Notes under the pieces: model-generated | The model's input: only the letters and a program-made list of their open reading frames with translations | Told to the model about the DNA's origin: nothing | Databases searched by the model: none | Program-made: the position numbers and the translations under genes | Part shown: positions 52,390-63,628 of the stretch, one piece after another | Numbering within the stretch: the stretch's first letter is position 1 | Layout of the letters: every line of letters starts with the position of its first letter | Assembly (NCBI RefSeq): GCF_033473495.1 | Contig: NC_088940.1 | Coordinates: 2,542,001 to 2,606,000, forward strand | Source: Cercospora beticola | Taxonomy: Eukaryota > Ascomycota > Dothideomycetes > Mycosphaerellales > Mycosphaerellaceae | Direction: 5' to 3' | Length of the DNA: 64,000 bases

Positions 52390-54233
52390 ATGAGTCAACC
52401 GGGCACCCAGCCTGTCCCGGGAGGTGTAGGACAAGGTGCGTTCACTCCAGCCGACGTGGAGGTACAATGTCACATGCAAGTCATGTGAAAGTGGGCCCAT
52501 CGCGTAGCGCGCAAAGCAGAAGGGAGCTTCGAAAGTCACGAGACTAACATTTGATTGCACATAGGGCCTGCAGAGGTGTCGCAAACGTACGTGTTAAGCC
52601 CGATGACGATGATCTCCGCTAGCGATTACTAAACAACGATACAGCGCACAGAATGTCGATGCGACGAAGGCAGGTGAGAACGGAGCTGGAGCCAGCGTCC
52701 CAGCATCCTCTTCTCTAGAACCAAATCAGCAGAACGTATCCGCCGCCGATCGATCAGAAAGCATTGGGCCACGCTCGAAGCGAAGCTTTGGCCGAAGGAA
52801 ACGAGACCCTAGTACTGGAAGTAGACGTCGGGGGCGACGAGGCGAGCCTGCAAATGAGAAGTCCACGCGATCTGCGCCTGGCGCCTCCGCCAGTCGGACG
52901 AACTTAGGAGACGAAAACAAACCGAAGAAGAAGTCGGGCCTGTTTGCGATACTATGCTGCAGTGCTTCTGACAAGTCTCCTGGCGGTGACGGTCAGGATG
53001 CCGCAGAGCCTGCCAAGCCGGTGACTAAACCCCTGCAAGGAAGAACGCAACAACAACCGCAAGCTGTCACGCAAGCTGGCAGCAGCAACGCCAACACGAG
53101 CGCGGACGAGTCGAAGGAAGTCATCGATGAGAAGGCTGCCCAGCAACACCCACAAGCCAATGGGTCCAAGGGCGAACCAAGGACGTCTACGTCTGGATCT
53201 GCTCTTGATGAGAAGACTGCTGCAATTCAATCCACCTTTCCCAGAAACTCTATCGATGCTGCAGCCTCCGGATCAGCATCGCCAGCCGTTGTCCCTCCTA
53301 TCGTAACAGGCGGTGCAGCTAGTTTGGCACCTGGTCCGTCGGTGCAAGTGCAAGCACCCACACCAACCGTTCCACAGCAGGAAGATGAGCCCATTTTTGA
53401 CCGGACTGCTGAGCAGCAGCAGCGTGATGAAGATATCGAGATGAAAGACTCCAACGTCTTGACTGAGAAAGAGGCACAAAAGGAAATCGAGGAGATGCAA
53501 CATGCTCATCAAGAAGAGACATCGACGGCGCAGCCAACGACTGGGTTGCCGCCCCCGCCCGGTCCTCCTCCAGGAACTAACGAGAAAAGTAACGAGACCT
53601 CCATGGTCTCCACGCCTGAGGGCACTTCAAAATGGCTTCTTCCTCCAACGCGACCTGAGCACAAGGGTCGAAAGTGTCTTGTTCTCGATCTGGATGAAAC
53701 GCTTGTACACAGCAGTTTCAAGGTACGTGGATGCAAATATCAGCTCTCCGACATTGGCTAACATTCTATAGATTCTTCATCAAGCAGACTTCACGATTCC
53801 TGTTGAAATCGAAGGGCAATATCACAACGTATACGTCATAAAACGGCCTGGCGTTGATGCTTTCCTCAAACGGGTCGGAGAGATCTATGAAGTCGTGGTC
53901 TTCACTGCTTCTGTGTCCAAATACGGAGACCCACTCCTCGACCAGCTCGACATCCACAATGTCGTGCATCACAGGCTGTTCCGAGAAAGCTGCTACAATC
54001 ATCAAGGAAACTATGTCAAGGACCTGAGTCAAGTGGGACGAGACCTGAAGGAAACCATCATTATTGACAACTCGCCGACCAGCTACATTTTCCATCCGCA
54101 ACATGCAGTTCCGATCAGCAGCTGGTTCAGCGACGCGCACGATAATGAGCTCTTGGATCTGATTCCAGTATTAGAAGACCTTGCTGGCGATCAGGTCGCC
54201 GATGTCAGCCTGGTGCTCGACGTCGCTTTGTGA
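52390..54233 (+). CDS. FCP1/SCP-family phosphatase, Psr1-like
   Basis: There are four exons: 52390..52435, 52565..52586 (a 22-nt micro-exon), 52645..53722 and 53772..54233. The introns start GTGCGT, GTACGT and GTACGT and end CATAG, TACAG and TATAG. The product is 535 aa. Residues ~1-365 are disordered and include a basic patch ([12 protein letters not shown]) and [11 protein letters not shown], whose Cys pair could be palmitoylated. The HAD-type catalytic motif is [15 protein letters not shown] (DxDxT, ~370). The third intron falls right after it, giving HSSFK then [19 protein letters not shown]. Other family text is [37 protein letters not shown] and [20 protein letters not shown]. Psr1/Psr2 are plasma-membrane phosphatases of the yeast sodium and general stress response with Whi2. 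The N-terminus lacks the MGxxxS start of yeast Psr1. Confidence 0.92.
52565..52586 (+). other. 22-nt micro-exon of the phosphatase gene
   Basis: This exon lies between a 129-nt intron (GACTAAC branch, CATAG acceptor) and a 58-nt intron (GTACGT donor, ATTACTAAAC branch). It moves the reading phase from 1 to 2, so both flanking splices are needed to keep the frame with the large exon. Gene finders may miss it and start the protein at a GTG in the large exon. Confidence 0.7.
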
Positions 54234-55791
54234 TTAACGCTACGACACGAATACTCATGGACTTTGACTTGCAGTCGAGTCTTGTACGATGGACACTGGT
54301 GGCTCTCTTTGCCTGCGTGGAACGGCCGGCTCAAGATACCCTTTGATTTCGATACACGACGCGGCAGAGAATGCTTATCTAGATAATGTGTTACCAGATC
54401 ACCTCAGCGAGCTCGGCGAAAACCAGGTCGGCAACAGATACAGACCGCACTTTCTTGACAGGATCACGCGACATACTACAATGTACAGCAGCAGCATAGT
54501 CAGATCATGCTCGCCGACAGTTTTGGTTCGGCCTGGGCTCATATCTGCGAATGACACGACATCATACCCCCACAAGAGAACTCTATACTGTTTTGACATG
54601 GTAGTCTCCAAAGCCAGGTGACGAAAAATTGGGCGTCTGGCGTTCTTGACTTGCGGATCACGACCGCTTTCAGCACATCAACTTACTGCGTTCCGGCGAT
54701 GCATTACAGGCACATCTGCATTTACAAAATTTACACTGCGTCCCCTTCGGTGTTGCTTTTCCTTTGTTTTACAACACACCTCAATCGACCAAAAGCCAAG
54801 GCGTGTGAAAGAATACAATTACCCTTTCGCACGAACGCATACCTGGAGGGAACGATGTCGAGAGTTATTGTGTTCTGGAGGGAGAGCAAGCGTGGTGGAA
54901 TGCGATACCCATGGGGCAGCCACCACTTTTCTTGGTGGTGTCTCTTGTTTGGAAAGTTTCTTGGAAAATCGGGGGTTTCGCGCGATGAGCAAGAAATCAT
55001 ATGGATGTTATTGGTGTATCATCCAGCAGCAGCAGTGAACCAGTACCAGAAGCAGCCAGAGAGCGGAGCGGGATTGCATTGCAATTGATTCGATCGATGG
55101 GGAAAACAACACAAGCAGAAAAAGCGGCGCATATGAGGCACTTCTGCCCTGGCGAAGAAAGGGCGAACACGATGCGTGCGGGCTGGCTGGCTTTTTTGGT
55201 TGTTGGTTTCTTCAATCTTCTCTTTTTCTTTTTTTTCTTCTTTCTGAGGTGCATATAGAATACAACTTCTTTGTATTTACGGAAAGAGAAAACAGATTTT
55301 GATACTATACTTGCCTACTCTCGGGTGAGCTACGTGAATACTGTCTGGTGCCATGATAAACAGAGACCGCAAAGCTTATTCGCTCAAGTTACTTGGGAGG
55401 GCACAGGAAACAAAGACTCAGGACGCTAATCAGTCAAAGCTAATATCTTTCGATTCACCGAAGGTATCCTCAGACTATAGAAACCAGCATTCATATCAAC
55501 TCCAATTCCTGCTCATCTCCATCGTATACCCTCTCAACAGCATGTCACACTTGTCCTTGTATCTTCACACGCTCCGCCATTCCATGCATCACTCCGAACA
55601 TACTCATACAACGACCGCACCCATCCTAAGCCTACATCAGAACTCGAAATTGACTCAGCTGTCATCAATGACTTTCTCCATCGCTTCTGGCCTCACAGCA
55701 GGGCAGCATAAAGCGCATGATGGACAGAGCCCTTGCCCATCGATCGAATACATCTGACCCCATTCTCAAACCTGCCTCTGCTCACAACTCT
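54234..55791. other. intergenic, convergent 3' flanks
   Basis: This is about 1.56 kb between the phosphatase stop and the stop of the small His/Cys-rich gene. It contains a 29-nt polypyrimidine tract (55217-55245, mostly T) and no convincing frame. A 156-codon plus frame at 54618 lacks any recognisable feature. Confidence 0.4.
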
Positions 55792-56055
55792 TCACCTCGT
55801 CGACCCAGGCGATGCAGTCTTCGGAGGCGTTGGGTAAGAATGCCGTCCATTCAAAGAACTCGGCGTCGTCACAGAACTCTCTCTCCTCCATTCACAATGC
55901 GGACAACCAATTCCAGCTTCCCTCCGAATGGCTTGGTAGTCTTCGCAGAATATGACTCGGGTCTGATCGCCTGTGATGTTCTTGGGACACATGTGCGCAT
56001 GCATTGGGATGTGTTCTTCGCAGTGGGGGTAATGGGTGTATTCGTGGTAACACAT
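55792..56055 (-). CDS. small His/Cys-rich protein, probably metal-binding
   Basis: This is a single exon of 87 aa from ATG 56055; the frame is open upstream but without another ATG. The first 60 residues are dense in potential metal ligands: MCYHEYTHYPHCEEHIPMHA, then HMCPK, VIFCEDY and GCPHCEWRRE, ending with a CxxC-like CPHC. Small ascomycete proteins opening MCYHEYTHY and closing with CPxC are familiar to me as uncharacterised; zinc binding is inferred from ligand spacing. The tail is Ser/Thr/Pro-rich. No signal peptide is seen. An extra exon at either end cannot be excluded. Confidence 0.5.
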   Translation of the reverse strand: MCYHEYTHYPHCEEHIPMHAHMCPKNITGDQTRVIFCEDYQAIRREAGIGCPHCEWRRESSVTTPSSLNGRHSYPTPPKTASPGSTR

Positions 56056-56582
56056 GATGTACCTTTGGTGCTGGCGACCAGGGTTCGTCGGCGTCGGGTC
56101 CGATGGTGGTAGGTTTTGGACAGCTGAAGCTCGAAGAAACGTGAGATGGGCGGGAGTTCGCACGAAGATCTTGTGTAAGTCTCTCTTGCGACCGATCGTG
56201 AAGCAATGACCCGTCGCTTGGTGGTGATGAGTAGATATTTGTGCGAGTCGGTGGCGGAGTTTGAGGTCGAGTTTTTGGGAAGCGGTATTTCGATGCAACG
56301 ATGTGGGAGATCAGTTCACCGCAAAGCGTGGCCTGCTACTTGTATTTGGATGTTTGGATGTTTGGCCATTTTGAAGTTTCGATCCTATTGCTGTTTGTGC
56401 ATAATCGCCGCGTTGGGCGACATGGGTACGACAAACAGTGCTGACCGCGGCGCAAACGCATCGCATCCTGCTTTTCGAACTTATCGCACCTCGGCATCTC
56501 TGATCAGTCGCTAGAAGCCACTGCTTATGCTGGTCAGATTGCTTGCTGATTATCAATATCTTCAATGTTGGTTCGCTTGGAC
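56056..56582. other. intergenic
   Basis: This is 527 bp between the small His/Cys-rich gene start and the TTI1 stop. Only short frames are seen. Confidence 0.4.
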
Positions 56583-59500
56583 CTAGCCCGCTACTTGCAC
56601 GAACGTCGAATTGATGGTATCATCCTGCGGCGGCGTCGGTGGGCTCACTTTACCACCCCTGAGCATCACAAGCCAAACAGCGTCGGCATTCTCAGCTTCC
56701 AGAGCGGCTCGGGTCTCGTCATCATCCAACACAGGCGCCAACATTTCAACAGCATGGTCGAACATTTCTGGGGCCAAGGAAATGTGTTTGACGATGGAGG
56801 TAATGGCACCCAACAACGATGTCCAAAGCAACCTTGTCGAAGTATCGCTGTAGTCTGCTGGCGTTGCTTTGATCCGCATTAAGGCAAGGCTGAGAGCGGT
56901 GTTGCTGGGCACCATGGCAGTAGTATGTTGATCTTTTACCTTCCCTGTGCCGTGGCTCCGAGGCTGCACGCTCTGCACGATATTCGCAGCGGTCTTGTTA
57001 TACATCTCTTGTAGCTCAGGCCAAAGTTGCTGGACTCGAGTGCGCATGAAACCTCCGGCATGCTCGCACAGCATAGCAATAAGGTCCAAAGTAGTGGCCA
57101 CTACGTATGGCTCGGTATCGTCGAGCCTCGATACAACTTCCGGCCATAGCGTGTTGATGAGCGGCAAGAACGAATTCTCATGGCGTGATATCGCTGGCGT
57201 CGTAGTTTTGATCAGATTGAGTAAAGAAGACCTCAGAGACGCAGATGCTGAGGGCAAGAAGTGCTGTGTCAATTCCGAGATGCGAAGTAGCAGGCCGTAT
57301 GTTTTCGGGGCCGGTGGAGGAGGGTCCGGAATATCAACTCCTCGCTGGTCGTCCTCTGCTGAACCCGTTTCCTCTGTCTCATTCTCATCGATCGACTTCC
57401 ATGGACGTTTCGGATGCGGCTCGGTTTCCTTTATCTCAGCTGCAGTGATGTGCTCCTCTTCTGCCACCTTTTCATGTAAAAAAGCGGCTAAGCCATCTAT
57501 TGTCACCGGCTGCCATCGATCCTCGTAGTACTTTGCGAGGTCTTGTTTGGTGCCATCTGTAATGGCAAGCTGGGGCATTTTGGCTCCCTCCTCAGCAACC
57601 ACACTCAGTACTCTGAAAATGAGTTCGACCAGAAGTGGATAGCCGTGATAGTCTTGCAGAGCAGCAAATAGACTGTCAACCGTATCCTCAAGGTACGGCA
57701 ACAAGCTTGGTCCAGCAAGCCGCACCATCATGAGCAACACTTGTGGTGCCTGAGGGCTCACGTCGAAAGCATTGAGCCTCAATGACACGGCGTTGGTGAG
57801 ATAGTCGACATTCTCTACAATCAAGTTCTCCACAGATTCGTAGCCACAAGACGAGGCGAAGATGTTCAGCGTGGTCATACTGTCCTGCTGCAGCAACGCG
57901 TCGGGCGTAGCCAGGCTATGCAGGACGGGATAAAGGGCATCAATGAGCTCATGTCGAAAGTCTTGACCCGATATACGACTGAACAGTGCCAGAGAGCGAA
58001 GAGCTAGCGCTTGCAGACGAGGATCTGCTACATCTTCAGAGTTGTCCGTTAAGATGTCGAGTGAGAAGGCGTAGAGATCCTCCAGTTTCTCAGAAGCGAT
58101 TGAATGCGTTCCATTATCGATGACAAGGAATTCATCTGCGCCAGTGCCTTCTTCTAGCGCTCTTTGTGTGGTGTTGAACAGGAGCCAGAATGTGGCGATT
58201 TGCGTCTCTCCGAGGCTTTGACGCATGGTTCTGGAAAGTTCGCCGCTGACTATCTTGTATGAGTGTCGACTGATAGAGTTCGCCAACTTCTCAATTGTTT
58301 GCAGCACCTCGTCCTGAGCGCGATACTTCACCAGCGGCGTGTGAAACTCGGTGCTGCTCTTCCTGTCATGTACATCAAGCTCCATAGACTGCACTGGCGG
58401 CCGAATATCTGCTTCTTTCTGCGCTAGACGAGGAGGCTGAAGGGTGATCGCTACGCTATCCCTCAAGATGTCTACCAGCATTTTGTCAACCACAGTCGTA
58501 TCTGTGCCACTGCTTACCAGGATATCGTAAGCTGTGCTGATCTGCCCTATGCGCTCCACTTTCACTGCTTCATCTGCTGCCTGCATCTTCGTGGGCAACG
58601 ACGATATCCAATCGTGTAGAGTGACCTGTAAGAGTGCTGCAACAGAGGCATCTTGGCTGACCAGTAGTCCAACTTGACTCGTGATGATGCTATCGCTCTG
58701 CTCGGAACACAGGATCAGGAGAGTTTCCAAACAAATCGGGGCTGAGTCTTCCAGAGTTCTGCGGCAGTGCATCACAGTGAGGCAGAACTGCGCGAGGGAT
58801 ATTTTCACATCGTCCCGTTCTGTCTCACGGACCTTGAGTATATTCGTGATCGCTGGCTTCAGCTGAGAAGCCGCTGTTTCGAGCCACTTCCGGTCAACAA
58901 CTCTCGAAAGTCGGGCGCGATCCGAAGCATGTTGGTCTTCTGTGAGGCCGGCGGTAATCTCGTCACCCAGAGTGGCTCTGAAAAGGTGGGTGAGGCTTTC
59001 GAGTGCGCGGACCAGAACTTCGTGATTGCGCCGCTGGGCAGTCTTTGGTGTGAGCAGTTTCGTCAATTTCGATACGATGCCTGGCAGGAACCCTGCTTGT
59101 ATGTCAATAGTCGCCACGCGTGTCACCAATGCTTGTAGTGCACGGCTGGCGGCGATTTGAGTCTCTATCGATCGTGCTCCAAGAACATTGTCAAGGATCG
59201 TGCTGATTGTCTGTCCCAACTGGGGCACATTTGACTCTGCTGTCATCGCATCTCGTAGCTCTGAGGATCCGCTCGCAGACTCGAACACATGTCGTAAGCA
59301 ATCGAGAGCATTTGTACGCAATTCATGAGTCGTCTGTGCTGAAGAAAGTCCGTTTGGATTCTCTTCAGCCATGAGAGTACACAAGATGACGACTTGAGCA
59401 GCAAGCTGTGGTTGTATCTGCGACCGCCAGCCATGTTCAAGAATGATGGCGAGGCACTGCAAGGTCAACTCGAGCGCGCGAATTGGCACTCGCTGGCTGA

Positions 59501-59720
59501 CCTTGAGCACCTGCGAGAGCGGAAAGAAGACATAATCGGCCAGCTTGGAATCGAGTGATGCTGGCCGCGATGCCACTGACTGCAAAGTCTTCTGGACGTC
59601 TTCAAGTTTCGCGATCAACTGGCTGGCATCACCGCGAGCCGCACTGAGCGTCAGAGCGACCTGACTTAAGGCTACGCATGGTGGCTTTAAGCGTTGGAAG
59701 ACCTCGTTTCTTCGATCCAT
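56583..59720 (-). CDS. tti1: TTI1-like HEAT-repeat protein of the TTT complex
   Basis: This is a single exon of 1045 aa. I choose ATG 59720 (context ACGATGG) because MDRRNEVFQRLKPPCVALSQ matches the usual TTI1 opening; an in-frame ATG at 59741 adds seven residues and the frame is open to a GTG at 59888. The body is an all-helical HEAT-type solenoid; examples are LADYVFFPLSQVLKVSQRVP, LTLQCLAIILEHGW and ETQIAASRALQALVTRVATI. A cluster near the C-terminus (PYVVATTLDLIAMLCEHAGG, FMRTRVQQLWPELQEMYNK) is typical of TTI1. An acidic linker (SIDENETEETGSAEDDQRG) precedes the last third. With Tel2 and Tti2, Tti1 forms a co-chaperone that stabilises PIKK kinases (Tor, Mec1/ATR, Tel1/ATM, Tra1) with Hsp90. 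It is divergent from sgf73, another Tra1/SAGA-linked gene; this may be chance. Confidence 0.85.
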   Translation of the reverse strand: MDRRNEVFQRLKPPCVALSQVALTLSAARGDASQLIAKLEDVQKTLQSVASRPASLDSKLADYVFFPLSQVLKVSQRVPIRALELTLQCLAIILEHGWRSQIQPQLAAQVVILCTLMAEENPNGLSSAQTTHELRTNALDCLRHVFESASGSSELRDAMTAESNVPQLGQTISTILDNVLGARSIETQIAASRALQALVTRVATIDIQAGFLPGIVSKLTKLLTPKTAQRRNHEVLVRALESLTHLFRATLGDEITAGLTEDQHASDRARLSRVVDRKWLETAASQLKPAITNILKVRETERDDVKISLAQFCLTVMHCRRTLEDSAPICLETLLILCSEQSDSIITSQVGLLVSQDASVAALLQVTLHDWISSLPTKMQAADEAVKVERIGQISTAYDILVSSGTDTTVVDKMLVDILRDSVAITLQPPRLAQKEADIRPPVQSMELDVHDRKSSTEFHTPLVKYRAQDEVLQTIEKLANSISRHSYKIVSGELSRTMRQSLGETQIATFWLLFNTTQRALEEGTGADEFLVIDNGTHSIASEKLEDLYAFSLDILTDNSEDVADPRLQALALRSLALFSRISGQDFRHELIDALYPVLHSLATPDALLQQDSMTTLNIFASSCGYESVENLIVENVDYLTNAVSLRLNAFDVSPQAPQVLLMMVRLAGPSLLPYLEDTVDSLFAALQDYHGYPLLVELIFRVLSVVAEEGAKMPQLAITDGTKQDLAKYYEDRWQPVTIDGLAAFLHEKVAEEEHITAAEIKETEPHPKRPWKSIDENETEETGSAEDDQRGVDIPDPPPPAPKTYGLLLRISELTQHFLPSASASLRSSLLNLIKTTTPAISRHENSFLPLINTLWPEVVSRLDDTEPYVVATTLDLIAMLCEHAGGFMRTRVQQLWPELQEMYNKTAANIVQSVQPRSHGTGKVKDQHTTAMVPSNTALSLALMRIKATPADYSDTSTRLLWTSLLGAITSIVKHISLAPEMFDHAVEMLAPVLDDDETRAALEAENADAVWLVMLRGGKVSPPTPPQDDTINSTFVQVAG

Positions 59721-60017
59721 CGTTGTGCCGAAGAGAGGCATGTCTTCTGGATCATCGCATATTGAGATGTATCCGGTGATTTCTGCAAGTGCGTTTTCGA
59801 AGTCCAAAGGGTGGAGGAGGACTTTGCCAGAAAGACGATGAAGTCGTCCTCGAGAGACCCGAAAGCTGCGTTCACGTGCAAGACCCACTCTCGGCGCCGC
59901 TTGTCGCGTGCTGCGTCGCCCTCATTCAATACATCGTCACTCGAGCGACACGCGCAAATGTGCGCAATGAGCCACTCATTACCTTTCTTTCGCTCTGATC
60001 ACTAGACCTCGTAGACG

Positions 60018-61307
60018 ATGGCGGCGACGAACGGTGTCGTCGGCCGCAAGGGTGCGTCGCTCGCTAGATTGTGCCGCCCACACCTCTGACATTCCACTCC
60101 AGCGCCTGCCGCGAAACCCAGCAAGAGCGATAGTGCCATATCGCTAGACGATCTTTTCGAGGACATTGAGAACGACACCGCTGTCAAAGTCCTTCCCGAG
60201 GTAAAAGAGAAGCTGCCCAAGGTCAAGAACCCTGGCGCCTGGGCAACAGAGGTCAACGCAGGTACGGCTTGCACGACTAGGCAGATGCTCTCGTGCGAAG
60301 GCTGACACCACCTGCTAGGTCCGAGACCCAAAGATACACCAAAAACGGGCAGTGTCAACAAAGTCCCGTCCACAATCGCCAAAGCCTTCCAGAATGGCAA
60401 ACCCATGGCCGACAAGCCCGAGCTGTTACGATGCACCCACTGCAAACGACCGGTCGCCAAGCACGTCATAGTAAAACATGTAGAAGGCTGCCTAAACAAG
60501 AAGCAAGAGAAGCAGCGCAAGAAGAAGGAAGCCAAGGATGCAAGAGACGCAGCAGCACGAAAAGAAAGAGCGGGCAGCAGCGATGAGGAAGAGGACGGAT
60601 CCAAGAAGACAGCCAGCAAGACAGGCGGCATGACAGCAAGCAAGAAACGCAAAGCAGCCGACGAAGGCGAAGACGGCGGTCCCAACAAAAAGAAGAAAAA
60701 GAAAGACGAGCCCAAAAGCAAAGCTGCTCGACCCAAAGCCCCCGTGGACGTGGAGAAGCAATGCGGCGTGGAACTCCCACAAGGAGGACAATGCGCTCGT
60801 AGTCTGACATGCAAAAGCCACAGCATGGGAGCCAAACGAGCCGTGCCCGGAAGAAGTGCACCATACGATAAATTGCTCATGGAATACCAACGCAAGAATG
60901 CAGCAAAACAGCAAAAAGCTCAGTTCGACGCCAACGCACCTAATCCGGACGACTACGATTTGCCAACCGGACCCGTCGATAGCGAAGAAGAGCGCGAAGC
61001 CGTCATGTCGAGTATTGCGAGGTCTTGGGGAGGACAACCGCTTTATCAGCCAGTGCCAGTGCCTCTACGGCAGAAATACGAATATAACAGGATGAAAGGC
61101 ATGTTGCCTTCGGCGTTCGCGGGGAATCGATCGGGGATGTTCGGCAGCTCGAATACAGCCGGAGGCTTCTTCGGTTCAATACCTCAAGGGCCCGTCGTCG
61201 ATGCAGACGGCATGGTGCACGCGAGGAAAGGGTGTGTGGTGCCTGGTGCAAGGTCCATGATCGCGCCTGCGGCGAGTCGGAAGCAGAGTGCTGTGGGCAC
61301 TGCTTAA
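60018..61307 (+). CDS. sgf73: SAGA complex subunit Sgf73 (SCA7 domain)
   Basis: There are three exons: 60018..60051, 60103..60261 and 60319..61307. The introns are 60052..60102 (GTGCGT...TCCAG) and 60262..60318 (GTACGG...GCTAG). The product is 393 aa. The N-terminal part holds SLDDLFEDIENDTAVKVLPE and a C2HC zinc-finger-like segment LLRCTHCKRPVAKHVIVKHV then EGCL (residues ~127-150). A Lys-rich stretch (KKRKAADE...NKKKKKKDEP) precedes the SCA7 domain (~240-290) with QCGVELPQGGQCARSLTCKS and HSMGAKRAVPGRS, whose Cys/His bind zinc. In yeast Sgf73 anchors the deubiquitinase module (Ubp8, Sgf11, Sus1) to SAGA and contacts nucleosomes. Without the first two exons the N-terminal Ubp8-activating segment would be lost. 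Confidence 0.92.
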
Positions 61308-62233
61308 CAGCCTCGTCGTTTGTGTTCTTTTGAAGTTTGGCGCCTTTTGGAGTTCTTTTGGGGTTTTTGATTATGGATGATACCCATGAATGTGATTTTG
61401 TTTTTGGTTTCCTGGTCAAGCAGATATCACGACAGCAAAGCAGGCAAGCGGGAAGTGGAGAAGTCATGACCATCACAATTCGTATACATTCGTAGAAATA
61501 AGACAAGAAGCGAAAACATACGCTCACTGCTACATGTTCGGAATTGAACTTCATTATTCTCCGCCCGTACTCCCACTTCCAGCACGCACGTGTCACACGT
61601 ACAGTACGAACCTGAGTACAGCATCGAAACAAGCAAGAAGGCCCGTCACGAACTTCCTCAATAACCTGCATGTGAAACAAAATCCTGGCCAACTCTAGTG
61701 ACTCGAGCCTCTCATTCTTCTGAAAAGCATTGGATCGGTATTGACGGACGCTACGTGATGTCTAGCCAAGAAGACGCTATGTTGCCGTGATATCCTGTTT
61801 TGTGACGCGGCAGGGCTGGTCATGCTTCCATCAGGCTTTCAGCTTGCGAAAGCCTGGAATGGCCTTTTGGGAAAAGCCACTTCGTTCATCACTCCATGCC
61901 ACATACAAGGTAAGTTCCGATACATGTAGTTTGTGCATGTAGCTTTTACAGAGCATAGTCGTACAGTATCAGCGACTCATCATATGGTTGAATGTCCAGC
62001 AATATTTCTCTTCTAACCTGTCTTAGATATATGTGGGACAGATGACGAGGCTCGAGAAGTAATGGCATCAAATTTGTGAATTTCGTGATATCTCAACAAG
62101 TAGCTCAGACGCAGGTAAGGAAGCATCATTGACAAGTGACAAAAACTCCAGCTTGGAAAATTTCAAGCACAATCCCTCATAGCAAAAACGCTTCAGCAAA
62201 CAGACTTAGACCAACCAGAGCGAAAGTGGCAGT
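61308..62233. other. intergenic, convergent 3' flanks
   Basis: This is 926 bp between the sgf73 stop and the stop of the carbamoyl-phosphate synthase gene. Minus-strand frames that run into sgf73 are shadows. No gene or RNA is supported. Confidence 0.4.
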
Positions 62234-63589
62234 CTAAGCGTCTGGTGACACGCCAACACGCTCCTTGGCAAGCAGATCAACCAAGAGTGGGCTGGGCCTG
62301 TTGTCCTTGCCACCCTTCAGAGCATCATTCTGAGCCTTGTATTGCTGAACGCTGTTGAGGTAGGCATCGAACAGGTAGCTGCTGTCAAGTGGACCACCCT
62401 TGGCCTCAGGGTGGAACTGCGTGCTGAAGATTGGACGAGTCTTGTGGATCATGCCCTCGTTGGAGCCATCGTTGAGGTTGGTGAAGTACTCCTTGAAGTC
62501 CGATGGTAGGGAACCAGCATCGACAGCGTATCCGTGGTTCTGAGAAGTGATGTGGCACTTGCCGGTCATCAAGTCCAAAGCTGGGATGTTGTGGGCACGG
62601 TTGCCGTACTTCATCTTCACGGTGCGGGCGCCGGATGCGATGGCCAGAAGCTGGTGGCCGAGACAGATGCCCATGATGGGAATGTTGCTGTTGTCCATGA
62701 GCTTCTTGAGGTTGTCGCTGGTCTTGCGGCAGTGGGTTGGGTCACCAGGGCCGTTGGAGATGAAGACTCCGTCGAAGTGGTGCGCAGTCTTGTGAATTGG
62801 ATAGTCCCATGGCAAGCAGGTCACGCTAGCTCCGCGTCCCACAATGGAGCGGATGATGTTCTCCTTGACACCACAGTCGATCAGAGCGACGTGAGCATTG
62901 CCGTTTGGCGATGGCACGTGGAAAGGTGCCTTGGTGGAGACCTTGGCTACCAAGTTGATGGCAGATGGGTCGTTGAACGCCTCGTCCTCGTCTGCGTCGT
63001 ACTCTTCGCCGACGGAGATTTTTCCTAGCGAAGAACCTTGCTCTCGCAAGTATGTGACGATAGCGCGAGTATCAACGCCAGAGATGGCAGGAACGCCCTC
63101 ACGAGCGCACCACTCGGACAGACTCTCGACAGCAGTCCAGTGGGAGTACTTGAGAGCAGCATCAGCAACAACGATACCGCAGGCCTGGATGTTGGGGCTC
63201 TCAAAGTACTTGAGCAGTCCGTATTCGTCACGGACGTCGGATGGCACACCGTAATTGCCGATGAGTGGTTGAGTGAAGACCAAGATCTGTCCACGGTATG
63301 AAGGATCGGTCATTGACTCAGGGTAGCCTACGAGCGATGTGGTGAAGACTGCTTCTCCACTGATGTTGGCCTTTGCACCGAAGCTCTTTCCGTGGAAGAT
63401 GGGACCATCGCGGATGGTGAAGGTGGCTCGATCGAAGGATGGCTTGGTCGATCGCTTGAAGGCATTTGGAGCAGAGCCAATGCGGGTTTCTGGTGCCACA
63501 GTGGCATTGTTCCTGATGAAGGCCTTGGTGATGCCAGTCTTGGGCAGACCAGCAGGCTTCAAAGTTCGGGCAAGGATGGCAGAGGCCAT
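62234..63589 (-). CDS. cpa1: arginine-specific carbamoyl-phosphate synthase small subunit, mitochondrial
   Basis: This is a single coding exon of 451 aa from ATG 63589. This glutaminase subunit supplies ammonia to the large subunit, which makes carbamoyl phosphate for arginine synthesis. The first ~45 residues ([20 protein letters not shown]...) are basic and acid-poor, a mitochondrial presequence, as for Neurospora Arg-2. The CPSase_sm domain spans ~55-200 ([56 protein letters not shown]). The class I amidotransferase domain follows (~235-430). It has [13 protein letters not shown], the nucleophile Cys in [28 protein letters not shown] and the catalytic His/Glu in [12 protein letters not shown]. 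The 5' leader carries an intron-split arginine attenuator peptide uORF, so arginine should repress translation. Neurospora names the gene arg-2. Confidence 0.96.
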   Translation of the reverse strand: MASAILARTLKPAGLPKTGITKAFIRNNATVAPETRIGSAPNAFKRSTKPSFDRATFTIRDGPIFHGKSFGAKANISGEAVFTTSLVGYPESMTDPSYRGQILVFTQPLIGNYGVPSDVRDEYGLLKYFESPNIQACGIVVADAALKYSHWTAVESLSEWCAREGVPAISGVDTRAIVTYLREQGSSLGKISVGEEYDADEDEAFNDPSAINLVAKVSTKAPFHVPSPNGNAHVALIDCGVKENIIRSIVGRGASVTCLPWDYPIHKTAHHFDGVFISNGPGDPTHCRKTSDNLKKLMDNSNIPIMGICLGHQLLAIASGARTVKMKYGNRAHNIPALDLMTGKCHITSQNHGYAVDAGSLPSDFKEYFTNLNDGSNEGMIHKTRPIFSTQFHPEAKGGPLDSSYLFDAYLNSVQQYKAQNDALKGGKDNRPSPLLVDLLAKERVGVSPDA

Positions 63590-63628
63590 GGTTGAGGTTG
63601 GGTGTAGCGGGCGGTGGGGTGAGGTTTC

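Noticed and set aside
55217..55245. Polypyrimidine tract suspected as a retroelement tail
   Set aside because: There is no adjacent element, no target duplication, and no reverse-transcriptase-like frame; a simple low-complexity tract is sufficient.
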